A program made the position numbers and the translations under genes. Below the pieces are notes generated by a model. It saw only the letters and a list, made by a program, of their open reading frames with translations, ran no database searches and was not told where the DNA came from. DNA of 64,000 bases from Neisseriaceae bacterium (GTDB lineage: Bacteria; Pseudomonadota; Gammaproteobacteria; Burkholderiales; UBA11063), in NCBI GenBank assembly GCA_947446595.1, contig CANFGS010000006.1:19280-83279 (forward strand), written 5' to 3'. Positions 27,017 through 36,680 of the stretch are shown here, one piece after another; positions within the stretch are counted from its first letter, which is position 1, and each line of letters starts with the position of its first letter.

Positions 27017-27443
27017 TACCAAACAAGCTATTAAACAGGCTGTTATTGATGCAGTCAATGATAGCAAAGACGAGATTATCAGCCAAATTACTAATCAAAA
27101 GCGCACCATGTTCGATGATAATTCACATGCATGGTCACCATTATTACCGCAGACCATAGCTCGTAAAAAACGAGAAAAGGACTTATTCAGATCACCTGAG
27201 AGTATCAATATCCGCAATGGTGATTTATTCAGGGCTTTTACCAATACAGGCAGCTATAAAACCACAAAGAGCAATGAACGCATTGATTTTGATATTGAGC
27301 TAGATGATGATTTGCAAAATAAAACCAATGTGGTAGCTTCGCATGGGCGTAATATAGTTGATGTAACCCAAACTGAACTAAACCAGATAACCAACACCTT
27401 AGCAAACGTGATTGCTAAAACTATAAGGCAGAAATATGAGTGA
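27003..27443 (+). CDS. Mu gpG-like virion morphogenesis protein
   Basis: The 146-residue protein has MFDDNSHAWSPLLPQTIARKK (residues 36 on), close to the SW.PL...T...K..... motif of the phage virion morphogenesis family, then NGDLFRAFTNTG and VASHGRNIVD, where that family has LR.S......V..G. It probably serves in tail completion or head-tail joining. It overlaps its neighbours on both sides by 8 to 14 bp. Confidence 0.65.
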   Translation: MSENNTKQAIKQAVIDAVNDSKDEIISQITNQKRTMFDDNSHAWSPLLPQTIARKKREKDLFRSPESINIRNGDLFRAFTNTGSYKTTKSNERIDFDIELDDDLQNKTNVVASHGRNIVDVTQTELNQITNTLANVIAKTIRQKYE

Positions 27444-28023
27444 CCGTATTGATAAAGCTACCTACAGTCTATATTGCAATTTACCATCGCAATTATTAGT
27501 GCAGTCAGTAGTAAATTATTTCAATAGCCCACTATCGGGTAAGTTTGGGCAGTTATTTGGTAGCAATGTATTTTCTTATCGGCGTGATGATACCGAAGAA
27601 CGAGTATTACCATCCCTCAACGTTTACTCACTTGGCTTTGAAACCACTGGCGATTTAGCGTATTTGCTTGGTAATCTTCGACTAGAATTTAATTTGCCAG
27701 TAAAACTTATTCGTGCTCGGCAAACTGAAGCAGGTATCGTAATTGGTGAGAGCTTGTTTTTGCTAACTCGTAACCCACAGTGGTTAATGAGTATTATGGA
27801 AACTGTGCCAGCACTTAAAGAGCTAGGTACACGGTTATCAGCTAATTATGAACCATTGTACCCACATGATAAAGATAGCTTGATGTTTTTTGTAACTATG
27901 AATTACAAAGTTGATATTGCCAGTTATTTTGATTATCTAAATGACAACGGGCTTGATGTATCCGATCCATGCAATGTGGCTGATATTGTTAAGGTCTATG
28001 ATTTGGATATTCCACAACTATAG
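27436..28023 (+). CDS. Probable tail terminator or neck protein
   Basis: The 195-residue protein lies between the gpG-like gene and the sheath gene, the usual place of a tail-completion protein. It contains PSLNVYSLGFETTGDLAYLL and a C-terminal LYPHDKDSLMFFVTMNYKVD. I do not recognise a specific family. It is the last gene of the head block; a reverse-strand cargo gene follows directly. Confidence 0.45.
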   Translation: MSDRIDKATYSLYCNLPSQLLVQSVVNYFNSPLSGKFGQLFGSNVFSYRRDDTEERVLPSLNVYSLGFETTGDLAYLLGNLRLEFNLPVKLIRARQTEAGIVIGESLFLLTRNPQWLMSIMETVPALKELGTRLSANYEPLYPHDKDSLMFFVTMNYKVDIASYFDYLNDNGLDVSDPCNVADIVKVYDLDIPQL

Positions 28024-28028
28024 TTGAT

Positions 28029-28793
28029 TTATACTAATTTAACTACAATTTTATCCTGCCCAATATCACCAATAATTATGATATTAGGATCTTTATATTG
28101 TTTGTTTAAATATTCAAATTCAATTCCCAATTTATTGATTTCTTCATCACCGCAGTCTATGGGAATATTTATTAATTTGTTGATAATTGAATGAATTTGC
28201 GTTAATAATATTTCATCCCATTCGTTTAATAAATTAGCTATTGCCTCTCGTTTAAAGACTGTATCTTCACTTTGATTATTTGAGGAATACCCAGCAGCTT
28301 CACCAATTTCTAAAGAAAATCTACACTGAATAAAAGACCTTTTAATATTTTCTTGTTTTTTATTTGGCGAGTGTGCTGCAAAAGTATTTCTATATTCTAA
28401 AATTGAGGCATTATAAAAATTATCATTTAATTCTAAATTAAGTTTTTTGTTAAAGCAGTCTAAAACTTCTTTTTGTAAAAAACATGCATTCATTAATCCG
28501 TAAAATCTCAAATAACGTTCACCTACACTTGAATCCTTTGTTGCACCACCGACACCATATTTTCTAAAGTTGTACTTAGCTTCTTGAGTATCCTCTAAAA
28601 TATAGAAACAATCAATAACCAAATCATAATTTTCATATTTAATGGTTGTATATTTTTTTAATAAATTTTCAAATGTAACATCATTCCCGCTATTATTAGA
28701 TGCAATAAATATTCTACTAAACATTTTTCGGCAAACATCAATATATTTATCAATTAATTCAAATTGGGTTTTTTGAAAAGGTATTTCTGGCAT
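28029..28793 (-). CDS. HEPN-like protein, candidate abortive-infection RNase
   Basis: A 254-residue helical protein on the reverse strand between head and tail genes. Around residues 138-145, EYRNTFAAHS contains R-N-x4-H, the catalytic signature of HEPN RNases. The protein is otherwise all-helical with an acidic N-terminal half, which fits a HEPN bundle. Family knowledge: many HEPN proteins cut RNA when triggered by phage, or are toxins paired with MNT antitoxins. No partner gene lies beside it. As an isolated reverse cargo gene in a phage late operon it is a good candidate for exclusion of competing phages. It could also be a non-catalytic HEPN protein. Confidence 0.6.
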   Translation of the reverse strand: MPEIPFQKTQFELIDKYIDVCRKMFSRIFIASNNSGNDVTFENLLKKYTTIKYENYDLVIDCFYILEDTQEAKYNFRKYGVGGATKDSSVGERYLRFYGLMNACFLQKEVLDCFNKKLNLELNDNFYNASILEYRNTFAAHSPNKKQENIKRSFIQCRFSLEIGEAAGYSSNNQSEDTVFKREAIANLLNEWDEILLTQIHSIINKLINIPIDCGDEEINKLGIEFEYLNKQYKDPNIIIIGDIGQDKIVVKLV

Positions 28794-28930
28794 TATGAAT
28801 CTTTCTATTTATTTGGCATAATTTTAACATTTTTGTACCACTAGAAATACAGGAAACTAAGCGAGCCTAATTCTGGACTAAGTAATATCCATTTAAATGA
28901 TTTTATTTAGGTTAAAGGAGCAAGTTTCTC

Positions 28931-30886
28931 ATGCCAATAATCAACAAAGTACCAAATAAAAAAATCACTATCAATTTACAGGGCGCAATCGGTATTCCTA
29001 GTACCGATGCCAATATCTTATTAATTGGGCATAGAAGTGGCGTAGTTAGTGGCGCAGTGCCCAGTTATGCAGAGTTACAACCTAAATCAGGTTACCCATT
29101 ATTAACAGCATATAGGTCATATGATTTGCCGAGTTTTAGTAGTGGTGACACTGCAATTAGCTATATGCAGGCATTAGGATTTACAGCAAACTATGGTTTA
29201 TCTAATAGCCTATTATTCCCAGCACCAACTCAGGTAATTACGCCACCAAGTGTGAGTTCATTATCAAGTGGCGAATTATCAGCTAAAACCAAATTCAAGA
29301 AACAATCTCTACAAGATGGTGCATCTACCGTAACCCTACAATGGGATGTTGCACCAATTGGCTTTGATTTGCTAGTGGGCAGTAGTAAAGAAATAAACAT
29401 CATCCAGATTAATGGTGCTAATACTGCAACGGCTATCACGCAAAGCGTTAACCTTAATCCATATCAATTAGTGCTAACTAATGTACAAGGAACATTCACT
29501 ACTGCCGCCCAAATTGCAGTGAGTTACATTGATACAGATGCCAATGTACCTGATCCAGCCAGAACCGATGAAATCTGCATGATGGTATACAGTGCTGTCA
29601 ATAGTATCAATACTAACTTCCCACAAACCATTAATACTATTACACCAACAATTAGTATTTGCTTTTTAAATCCGATGGATACTGGATTTAACCCTAATAG
29701 TACGCCAATCCAATATCTAAATAGCGATGGCAGCAATGCTGTATTAAGTGCGGTACAAACGCTACCTAACGGCAACACTGGTATTTATTTTGCCACCACG
29801 CCTGCTAATTTTGGAGTAGCTCCGTTAACAGCACTTGGCAACACGTTAGTCAGTAAAGACTCGTCTAATAGTGGTACGTTGGTACAAGTATTGCCTGGTA
29901 TTACCTCTAGCGGTATCGGCATAGAGTTAACCAATATCACAGGAACATTTGCAGTTGGTGATGGGGTTACTATTGCTTTGGATAGTACTCAGGATATATT
30001 TAGCCTATTAACTACAGCCAAACAATATCCAGTTAGCCCATATGAAGTTAAGACTCAATCGGATATTAGTAGCCCGACATCTAAGTTTGTACCACTATTT
30101 AATTATTTGGCTAAAGCTAATGCACCAACTTCGGTTAATAATGGTTCATTTTTTGCAATGGCTGTAGTATCTAATATCTCAATACCAAAACAACAAGCAA
30201 GCACTTTACCAGTATTTGATCCATCCACATTTGGTGCTGAATATATAACAGGAGCATATTATCCATACATCAGAAAACTTGGCGATTATCCACTAAATAG
30301 TGCGATTGTAGCAAGTCAGTATGCGGGAATTATTGCCTGCAATGATGTACCCTTTAATCCACTAAATAACGTATTACTCAAATTACCAGTTGTAGCAGAT
30401 TTAACTACAGTATTAAACGATTTAAGCTCCATCACAGTTGCAATTAATCTAGGCTGGACACCTATTGGGGTTAACTCTAAATTACAAGCCTATATTGTGC
30501 GTGCAGTTACAGGCTTATTGTACTTACCTGGTACAGAAGCACCAGATACTGAGTATTTCCCAGTTACTGATTGGCAAATAATCGGCTTATGGAAGAAGGC
30601 AGTATTTCAGGCATTGAGTCAGCCATCATTTACCAATAAGCGTAAGTCAACCCAGTTAAAAGACAATATCATCAATGCATTACAACCATTAGCCCTAAAT
30701 TTTGAAACACAAGGCATGTTTTATAACATGGCAAAACTAGTTGGTGAATTCCAAACTACTGATGATGCCCAAGACCCAGCAAAATACAATGTGATTACTC
30801 CAGTTTGCGTGACCCCAGAATTTAACGCAATTGAGGTAACCGTAAACGTAGTTAGCTATTTATCGCAAGTAACTACTACAGCTTAG
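28931..30886 (+). CDS. Contractile tail sheath protein
   Basis: The 651-residue product opens the tail block and is followed by a 141-aa tube protein, the standard sheath-tube pair of myoviruses. The N-terminus has INLQGAIGIPSTDANILLIG and SGDTAISYMQALGF. The C-terminal third has FAMAVVSNIS, YPYIRKLGDYPLNSAIVASQ and AKLVGEFQTTDDAQD, the conserved handshake region of sheath proteins. A long variable middle domain makes it larger than Mu or P2 sheath. AAAGGAG lies before the ATG. It proves the virion is contractile-tailed. Confidence 0.8.
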   Translation: MPIINKVPNKKITINLQGAIGIPSTDANILLIGHRSGVVSGAVPSYAELQPKSGYPLLTAYRSYDLPSFSSGDTAISYMQALGFTANYGLSNSLLFPAPTQVITPPSVSSLSSGELSAKTKFKKQSLQDGASTVTLQWDVAPIGFDLLVGSSKEINIIQINGANTATAITQSVNLNPYQLVLTNVQGTFTTAAQIAVSYIDTDANVPDPARTDEICMMVYSAVNSINTNFPQTINTITPTISICFLNPMDTGFNPNSTPIQYLNSDGSNAVLSAVQTLPNGNTGIYFATTPANFGVAPLTALGNTLVSKDSSNSGTLVQVLPGITSSGIGIELTNITGTFAVGDGVTIALDSTQDIFSLLTTAKQYPVSPYEVKTQSDISSPTSKFVPLFNYLAKANAPTSVNNGSFFAMAVVSNISIPKQQASTLPVFDPSTFGAEYITGAYYPYIRKLGDYPLNSAIVASQYAGIIACNDVPFNPLNNVLLKLPVVADLTTVLNDLSSITVAINLGWTPIGVNSKLQAYIVRAVTGLLYLPGTEAPDTEYFPVTDWQIIGLWKKAVFQALSQPSFTNKRKSTQLKDNIINALQPLALNFETQGMFYNMAKLVGEFQTTDDAQDPAKYNVITPVCVTPEFNAIEVTVNVVSYLSQVTTTA

Positions 30887-30907
30887 ATACTATAAGGAGC
30901 AAGCAAT

Positions 30908-31333
30908 ATGGCAGGATTTTATGCAGAACGTGGTTTTATAACCCTAAATGGTGTGCCATTTACCGATCAGGGTAATATAAAAAGCGTAACAGTCAATGTT
31001 AATGAGAATTTAAGCGATGTGCCTGGTATGACAACTGACCATTCAACACCAGGTTTTACTCGTGGTAATACAACCGTTAGCGCAGCAGTTGAGATATTTA
31101 TACCTAATCAAGGCAACACGATACCCAATTTTTCGGCACTGGATTATGAGAGTAATAATTTTGCTCTTGTGGTAGTTGCAAGCTCCAATGCTTATAACGG
31201 TAAATATGCTGGTAAAACCTATATCCTGAATAACATTGCTTATGATGGAGGCTCTGCTGGTTTTGCAGGTGTCGGACAAGTCGGTACAACTACGGCTAAT
31301 TTTAAAGCACAAACTTATCAAGAGGTTAATTAA
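30908..31333 (+). CDS. Tail tube protein
   Basis: The 141-residue protein directly after the sheath has FYAERGFITLNGVPFTDQGN at the start, a beta-rich fold with VNENLSDVPGMT and ends with GTTTANFKAQTYQEV, features of tube proteins that stack as hexamers inside the sheath. AAGGAG lies 8 bases before the ATG. Position and length fit the family; the identification is by pattern. Confidence 0.7.
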   Translation: MAGFYAERGFITLNGVPFTDQGNIKSVTVNVNENLSDVPGMTTDHSTPGFTRGNTTVSAAVEIFIPNQGNTIPNFSALDYESNNFALVVVASSNAYNGKYAGKTYILNNIAYDGGSAGFAGVGQVGTTTANFKAQTYQEVN

Positions 31334-31368
31334 TTAGCCTATAAACCAATTTAGGAAAGTAAAGAATT

Positions 31369-31998
31369 ATGCAAAAAATACATACACCAGATGATAAAGA
31401 TACTAACAAAGCTGATTCAATTATTAAAGCCATGAAGGTAGCTCACGACCCCCGTGATGATGACAAATTACCTGAGCAAAAGTTTAGTGAGATTGAGGCT
31501 CAGTATGACTTATTGAAGCAGATGCGCAGTGGCGTGCATTCCAAGTTCATTATTGAACATGATGGTAAAGAATTTCCGATGCGCCTAATCTCTGAGGATG
31601 AACAACAGGAGTGTTTCTTAAAATCATTGGCTGATTTTTACAAATTACCCGAATATTGCCGTATTCATACGCACTTAATTGATCGTTATAACATGGTGTT
31701 TATTTTAGAAAAAGCACTGAGTTCATCTCCACTAAACCCAACTGATGGTACGGTATTTATGACGCTAAAATGCTTAAAATCAATGACATCAGCAAGTTTA
31801 AGTTCATTATTTGCCAAATATACCGCAATGGATAAACAGCTAAACCCATGTGTTGATGAAATGACTGACGATGAGTTTGAGTTTTTATTGGAGGAATGCG
31901 TAAAAAAGCCCGAATTAGTGAGCAGCTTATCGGTACTGCAATTGCAGAGGATAGCACATATATACATCAAACACCTCATATTACTTCGGGACAAATAA
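31369..31998 (+). CDS. Tail assembly chaperone, zero-frame product
   Basis: The 209-residue, acidic, helical protein lies between the tube and tape-measure genes, the place of the lambda gpG/gpGT-type chaperones that coat the tape measure during tail assembly. Near its end the codons GTA AAA AAG form a slippery heptamer (31902-31908). A second frame runs on from there to the tape-measure gene start, so ribosomes slipping back one base would make a longer fusion. The zero-frame protein is the shorter partner. Confidence 0.7.
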   Translation: MQKIHTPDDKDTNKADSIIKAMKVAHDPRDDDKLPEQKFSEIEAQYDLLKQMRSGVHSKFIIEHDGKEFPMRLISEDEQQECFLKSLADFYKLPEYCRIHTHLIDRYNMVFILEKALSSSPLNPTDGTVFMTLKCLKSMTSASLSSLFAKYTAMDKQLNPCVDEMTDDEFEFLLEECVKKPELVSSLSVLQLQRIAHIYIKHLILLRDK

Positions 31999-32099
31999 GC
32001 TATTACTTGCTATGGCGTAGTTATCTTAATCAAAAACAAGCTGATAATGAGGTTAAGCAACTTGCCATATTTGAAAAGCTAAGGGGTAATCGTGGCTGA
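31369..32099 (+). CDS. Tail assembly chaperone, -1 frameshift fusion product
   Basis: Predicted join: frame zero from 31369 to 31908 (180 codons), then the -1 frame from 31908 to the stop at 32097-32099 (63 codons), about 243 residues. After the slip the product reads KKARISEQLIGTAIAEDS and ends AIFEKLRGNRG. The extension has no good start of its own (an ATG at 31896 has no usable ribosome site) and its stop overlaps the GTG of the tape-measure gene. This matches the conserved G/GT arrangement of long-tailed phages. Confidence 0.75.
31902..31908 (+). promoter_or_regulatory. Programmed -1 ribosomal frameshift site A AAA AAG
   Basis: In the zero frame the codons are GTA AAA AAG, placing A AAA AAG in the X XXY YYZ register required for a tandem -1 slip. 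The same heptamer drives the dnaX frameshift in E. coli. A palindrome CTGCAATTGCAG lies at 31936-31947, 27 bases downstream, which is further than the usual stimulator spacing and may not matter. Confidence 0.75.
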
Positions 32100-33966
32100 A
32101 AATATTATCAAAGTTGTATTTGAGGACAATAGCAATAGTGGTGGTACTACTAATTCAGGTGCTGGAGGTAGTGGCAATAGCTCACCACTCAATGGTACAG
32201 CCACCCCATCAGAAAATATACTCAGTAGCTTCTCAGCTAAAATATCCCAAGCAGTAGAATTGGTTAAAAGTTTAAGTGCACAAAATAAAGTCAATTTCAC
32301 TAATTTAAAACAAGCTGCATCTAAAATTGACCCGATATTCGATCCTAAAAGCGTTAAGGATTTTAATAAGGTACTCAAAGATGCAACTGCCGATAATGCT
32401 TCCATAACCAAACAATTTAAAGAAATCAACAAATCACTACTTGAATTTAATAAACAGCTCAAAAACTCCAATGAAAATACCAAAGATAACAACTCTAGCA
32501 ATAAAAATAATGGTAGTGGTAATAACAGCAATACTATAGCTACCATTGCCAAAACCGTAGCAGGTGGATTACCTCTTTATTATGCTACTGAGGCATTTAG
32601 AAGTTATGCTGCAACCAATGCGCTAGACTCTGGTAATAATCTAATGAACCCTTTAACCTATGCCAGTCAAAGACGGGGACTACAGTTTGAGCAAGATAGA
32701 AGTATTGCTAGTGGTATTGGTGCATTATTGGGTGGTGCTATTGGTTCAATTATACCTGGTGTTGGTACAGCAATCGGTGTAGGTATTGGAGCTACTGCAG
32801 GCTCACAAATTGGGAGCTTAGGTTATAGCTATTTTGGTGGGCAGGATAATGCCCAAGATCAGCTTCAATATGAAGTTAGCCAAAACTATACCAATCTAAT
32901 GCGAGGTAATAGCCTATCGCATCAGTTAGCTTCGATGTACGGCAATACCTTTAATAAACCCAGCGAGAATATGTTTTTATTGCCCCAGTACCTACAAATG
33001 GGCAATATGAACCAGTTTGGCGGTAATTTATCACAATCCGATTTAGCTGGCGTTGCTAAAATATCCGATCGTTATAATGCTAACCCTGCTCAAGTTGGTA
33101 GCCTACTTACCCAGATTAATGCATCAATCAAAGATATGAGTGCCACATTGTTAAATGTTGACTCCCATGCACAGAAAACTGGTGGTGATATTGTATCCCA
33201 ATTGGCAGTAGCAGTACAGCTTATGCAAAAAGGCGGATTATCCGCACCTGATGCGATTAATAAAGCATTTAATCAAAGTTTGTATGGTACTACCTATGCA
33301 GGAGCACAAAACGGTTATTTTCAAAGTTCCTATATTAATCAATTCAGGTTACGTACATTGGGTAAAGTTGCAGGCATTGATGTTGAAGGAGTAATGCAAA
33401 GCGATCCGAATGCAATTGCTAAATTTAACCGCCTGCAATCACGAGCTGAGAGTAATAGATTAACGCCTAATGCAGGTAATTTATTGGTAAATATGGTATC
33501 CCAAAGTTTAGGCTTAGGTAATGGCATAATCAATGCTAACGCAGCTAATCAAGGTACATCTACCCCATACACCGATATATTCAATAAACTAAGTAATCCT
33601 GAAACTGTACAGCAAAAAAACTATAAGAGTCTGGGTGTTAAAAATCCTGACCAAGACCTGTATGGTGAAATTAATCCACATAACTCATTTAAAAATTCAG
33701 TGGTAGATAGAGTAAAAGACTTTGGTAGCAGTATCCTTGATAAAGGCAAACAATATGTTAGTGAAGGTTTAACTCATTTATTAGCAAAGGAATACTTATC
33801 TAATCTGCAACAAATGGAGGTAGATGAAAAATCTGGCAATATGACAGATTATCAAAACTTGGAACGGTTAAATAAAAACTTAGAACAGCAAATTAAAGCC
33901 TTAAATAAGAATACCCAAGCCCTACAACAAAAGAATATTGCTGGAGGTAGTAGTTATGGCAACTAA
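32092..33966 (+). CDS. Tail tape-measure protein
   Basis: The 624-residue protein follows the frameshifted chaperones and sets tail length. It starts with GTG at 32092, overlapping the chaperone stop by 8 bp. It has a Ser/Asn/Gly-rich disordered region (residues 11-45 and 130-150), a hydrophobic Gly-rich segment with IASGIGALLGGAIGSIIPGV (about residues 204-223) that could enter membranes during DNA ejection, and a coiled-coil C-terminus. A protein of this length would correspond to a short tail, on the order of 90 nm by the usual residue-to-length rule. Confidence 0.8.
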   Translation: MAENIIKVVFEDNSNSGGTTNSGAGGSGNSSPLNGTATPSENILSSFSAKISQAVELVKSLSAQNKVNFTNLKQAASKIDPIFDPKSVKDFNKVLKDATADNASITKQFKEINKSLLEFNKQLKNSNENTKDNNSSNKNNGSGNNSNTIATIAKTVAGGLPLYYATEAFRSYAATNALDSGNNLMNPLTYASQRRGLQFEQDRSIASGIGALLGGAIGSIIPGVGTAIGVGIGATAGSQIGSLGYSYFGGQDNAQDQLQYEVSQNYTNLMRGNSLSHQLASMYGNTFNKPSENMFLLPQYLQMGNMNQFGGNLSQSDLAGVAKISDRYNANPAQVGSLLTQINASIKDMSATLLNVDSHAQKTGGDIVSQLAVAVQLMQKGGLSAPDAINKAFNQSLYGTTYAGAQNGYFQSSYINQFRLRTLGKVAGIDVEGVMQSDPNAIAKFNRLQSRAESNRLTPNAGNLLVNMVSQSLGLGNGIINANAANQGTSTPYTDIFNKLSNPETVQQKNYKSLGVKNPDQDLYGEINPHNSFKNSVVDRVKDFGSSILDKGKQYVSEGLTHLLAKEYLSNLQQMEVDEKSGNMTDYQNLERLNKNLEQQIKALNKNTQALQQKNIAGGSSYGN

Positions 33967-35242
33967 TGCATCACTCTACAATTTGCTAGGTTTAACCGAA
34001 CAAGGTCTGCAATTATTTAACGGTTGGGATTTACAAAATGCTCAATATAATGGCGTTAATTTTTATATTGCTAAACCATTTGGTAGCGGTAGTATCACTA
34101 ACACTTTGGATATTATCAATACTGCAACTGCAATTATTGGCAGTGATGCTAACTCATTCCCACTAAACAGCAATCTACCAATAGGTACAAAAGAATATTT
34201 GCAAGAAATACGAGATAATGTAAGACGTAAATTGGTAGTGCATCCACTGGTTAACACCAACTCCAATATTATTGAGGATTTAGGCTTTGAGGTTGAGCGG
34301 TTTAATGGTATTGGCTTGATTATTGGTGATAGCTATTACACCGCATATAGCAATTTGTACAACTACTTTTTAGCTCGACAAGGCGATGTAACTTTTGAAA
34401 GCATCCCTAAAGAATATCGCAATGTCCTTCAGCATCCAGTGCGTGGCAAAATAGAAAATGTATTCTTGCATGAGTTTCGGGTAATTCACAGTTCACAACG
34501 TTGGAAAGGAATATTATTTGAATTTACCTTTGTGGCGCAAGAAGTAACCGCAATTACACAAAAATCACAATCTACCATCAACAAAGTTAACCAGATGTTT
34601 AATCTGATTATTGGTAGCATCAATGATATATTAGCTATTATTGCACAAATTGAAGCCTACGGTAACATGATAAGCACATACTTTAACAGTACCACCCCAA
34701 GTAATGCGGTTAATTTTGCCAATCAGACTGTACCGCAAATTAAAAATTATAGTGTGCCATTATTGCGTAATACTGCAACTATTCTGTATAACAACTTTAA
34801 ACCCCAGAGCTATACCAATTATTACTTTGAAAACCAAACTGTCGATTATTCAAAGTTTGGGGTACTAACTCCATATGCAACAGGCTCGGATGATACCAGT
34901 ATCAACGCATTATTACAAATCTATAACGCTAATGTGCAGAATGAAATCAATCAAATCAATGGCTATGGGTTAAATATTCAGGCAAATAACCTAATAACCT
35001 CACTCAAAAATAGCTATGTCAATTTGCTGGATTTATCCAAAAACCTATCCATCAACAATAGTAGCCAATATATCAGCTACCCAGTGCCTTATACCATGTC
35101 GATCCGAGAATTATGTTTTAACAATAACCTCGACTTTGATGATGTGAATGTTATACAAAATATTATTGCTGCAAATCCTGGCAAATTTGCCTCAGTCAAC
35201 AAAATAGTAGTTGATACTGTTTTGTTGCTACCGAGAGCTTAA
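33956..35242 (+). CDS. DNA circulation/tail hub protein with LysM-like C-terminus
   Basis: The 428-residue protein starts at the ATG at 33956 behind GGAGG; the frame is open six codons further up. The N-terminal half has GFEVERFNGIGLIIGDSYYT and PVRGKIENVFLHEFRVIHS, which resemble the Mu gp43-type DNA circularisation N-domain found after tape measures. The last 60 residues (YTMSIRELCFNNNLDFDDVN, then a terminal VLLLPRA) look like a LysM-type module. It probably joins the tube end to the hub. Confidence 0.6.
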   Translation: MATNASLYNLLGLTEQGLQLFNGWDLQNAQYNGVNFYIAKPFGSGSITNTLDIINTATAIIGSDANSFPLNSNLPIGTKEYLQEIRDNVRRKLVVHPLVNTNSNIIEDLGFEVERFNGIGLIIGDSYYTAYSNLYNYFLARQGDVTFESIPKEYRNVLQHPVRGKIENVFLHEFRVIHSSQRWKGILFEFTFVAQEVTAITQKSQSTINKVNQMFNLIIGSINDILAIIAQIEAYGNMISTYFNSTTPSNAVNFANQTVPQIKNYSVPLLRNTATILYNNFKPQSYTNYYFENQTVDYSKFGVLTPYATGSDDTSINALLQIYNANVQNEINQINGYGLNIQANNLITSLKNSYVNLLDLSKNLSINNSSQYISYPVPYTMSIRELCFNNNLDFDDVNVIQNIIAANPGKFASVNKIVVDTVLLLPRA

Positions 35243-35244
35243 TC

Positions 35245-36675
35245 ATGAATAACGTTAGCTATATGGTTTCAATCTTTGACATTATTACTAATCAAAATAA
35301 CATCATCAGTAATGATACTAAAGATATTACTGGATTATTGAGCAACTACGGCATAGAGCGAATACTAATCATGAATAATCTGTTTATGCCATTAGCAAAT
35401 AGTGCTGTGATTGATTTAACTTATAGTGCCAGTAACAATAAAACCAAGTTGTTTAACTCGGCAATTGCTGAAGGTAACTTAGTAAAAATTGAGGAAGTAT
35501 TTAACAATAATTACAAAACAGTGTTTGTGGGTTATATTGCTACGGTAAATATTGGTCAGGATACCCAAATTGGCTTAAATCTTACACTGAACTGCTTATC
35601 GCTACTTGGGCAATTATCCTACCAATTAGTAGCTAATGATATTGACGATACCTTGATGCTCGGTGGTGGTGAATTCCCAATTACTGATTTTGTAGCTAAT
35701 CAGGTGGAGCTGGGCAAGATATTGATAGCATTTCAAAACCAATCCCTGATGAGTTATGCACTCAATCATCAAATAATTAGTAGTTATGATAACTATGATG
35801 GACAACAATTAGCTTTCTTAATTCCAACTGGGCAAGACGGTTTAACCAGCAAAACTGCTGTTTATTTTTTTGCCTCAACCAACGACAACCGCTTTGATAG
35901 TTTATTGCGTACCGTATATGCTTATCAACGACTCATTTATCAGGATTTGGATGGCACAATCAAGATCGCCATACCATCAGTTGCAGAGACTGCCATTGGT
36001 AGCTTTTATCAATTTGACATTGGCAAGTTTAACGATACGGTAGATAATAACAGTATCAAGTATGAACGCTATAGCATTGCTAAAAATGCTGGCATAGTTT
36101 GTAATCGTGCATTTGCCTCTCTTATCCCAGTTGGGTTTAATTTGGTAGGCAAAAATGAAAAGGATACCATTAATTATGTGTCCAATCTGTCGGGTAAAAT
36201 ATTTACACGTGGGCAGGCATTACTAAACTCAGGTATTTTTACTATCAGCAAGCATGACATCATCGATTTAAGCGACAACATTATCAAAGACCCAACACTA
36301 TTGCGATTATTTGATATTACACAAGGCAGTAATAGCAATATTGTAGCCACCGATGTATCAGGAGTGAAGAACAGCAAACCAATCGTAGGATTATATGCTA
36401 ATCGCTTATTGGCGCAGGATGCTTTCCTAGAAACACAGCTAGAAATAGATTTGCCACGCCTATCTTGCTACAATGCAGCTAATGGTGAGTTAACTGATAT
36501 ACCGCTGGGCTATACGGTCAATGTTGATGATAATGGCAATCTTGGATTAGAAACTAACAAACTGTATTGCTACCAGATAGCACTAAATTATGACATCAAC
36601 AACGGTACACGGTTAAGTCTTGGATTATGTAAGCCATACAGTTTCACAACACTGTGGGCTGGTACAAATGAGTAG
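35245..36675 (+). CDS. Baseplate hub protein (Mu gp44/P2 gpD-like)
   Basis: The 476-residue protein sits between the circulation protein and the spike, where gp27-type hub proteins lie. It has an N-terminal beta domain (VGYIATVNIGQDTQIGLNLT) and a long beta-rich remainder ending in LGLCKPYSFTTLWAGTNE. The hub is a trimer adapting the six-fold tube to the three-fold spike. Identification rests on order and length. Confidence 0.55.
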   Translation: MNNVSYMVSIFDIITNQNNIISNDTKDITGLLSNYGIERILIMNNLFMPLANSAVIDLTYSASNNKTKLFNSAIAEGNLVKIEEVFNNNYKTVFVGYIATVNIGQDTQIGLNLTLNCLSLLGQLSYQLVANDIDDTLMLGGGEFPITDFVANQVELGKILIAFQNQSLMSYALNHQIISSYDNYDGQQLAFLIPTGQDGLTSKTAVYFFASTNDNRFDSLLRTVYAYQRLIYQDLDGTIKIAIPSVAETAIGSFYQFDIGKFNDTVDNNSIKYERYSIAKNAGIVCNRAFASLIPVGFNLVGKNEKDTINYVSNLSGKIFTRGQALLNSGIFTISKHDIIDLSDNIIKDPTLLRLFDITQGSNSNIVATDVSGVKNSKPIVGLYANRLLAQDAFLETQLEIDLPRLSCYNAANGELTDIPLGYTVNVDDNGNLGLETNKLYCYQIALNYDINNGTRLSLGLCKPYSFTTLWAGTNE

Positions 36676-36680
36676 GAATT

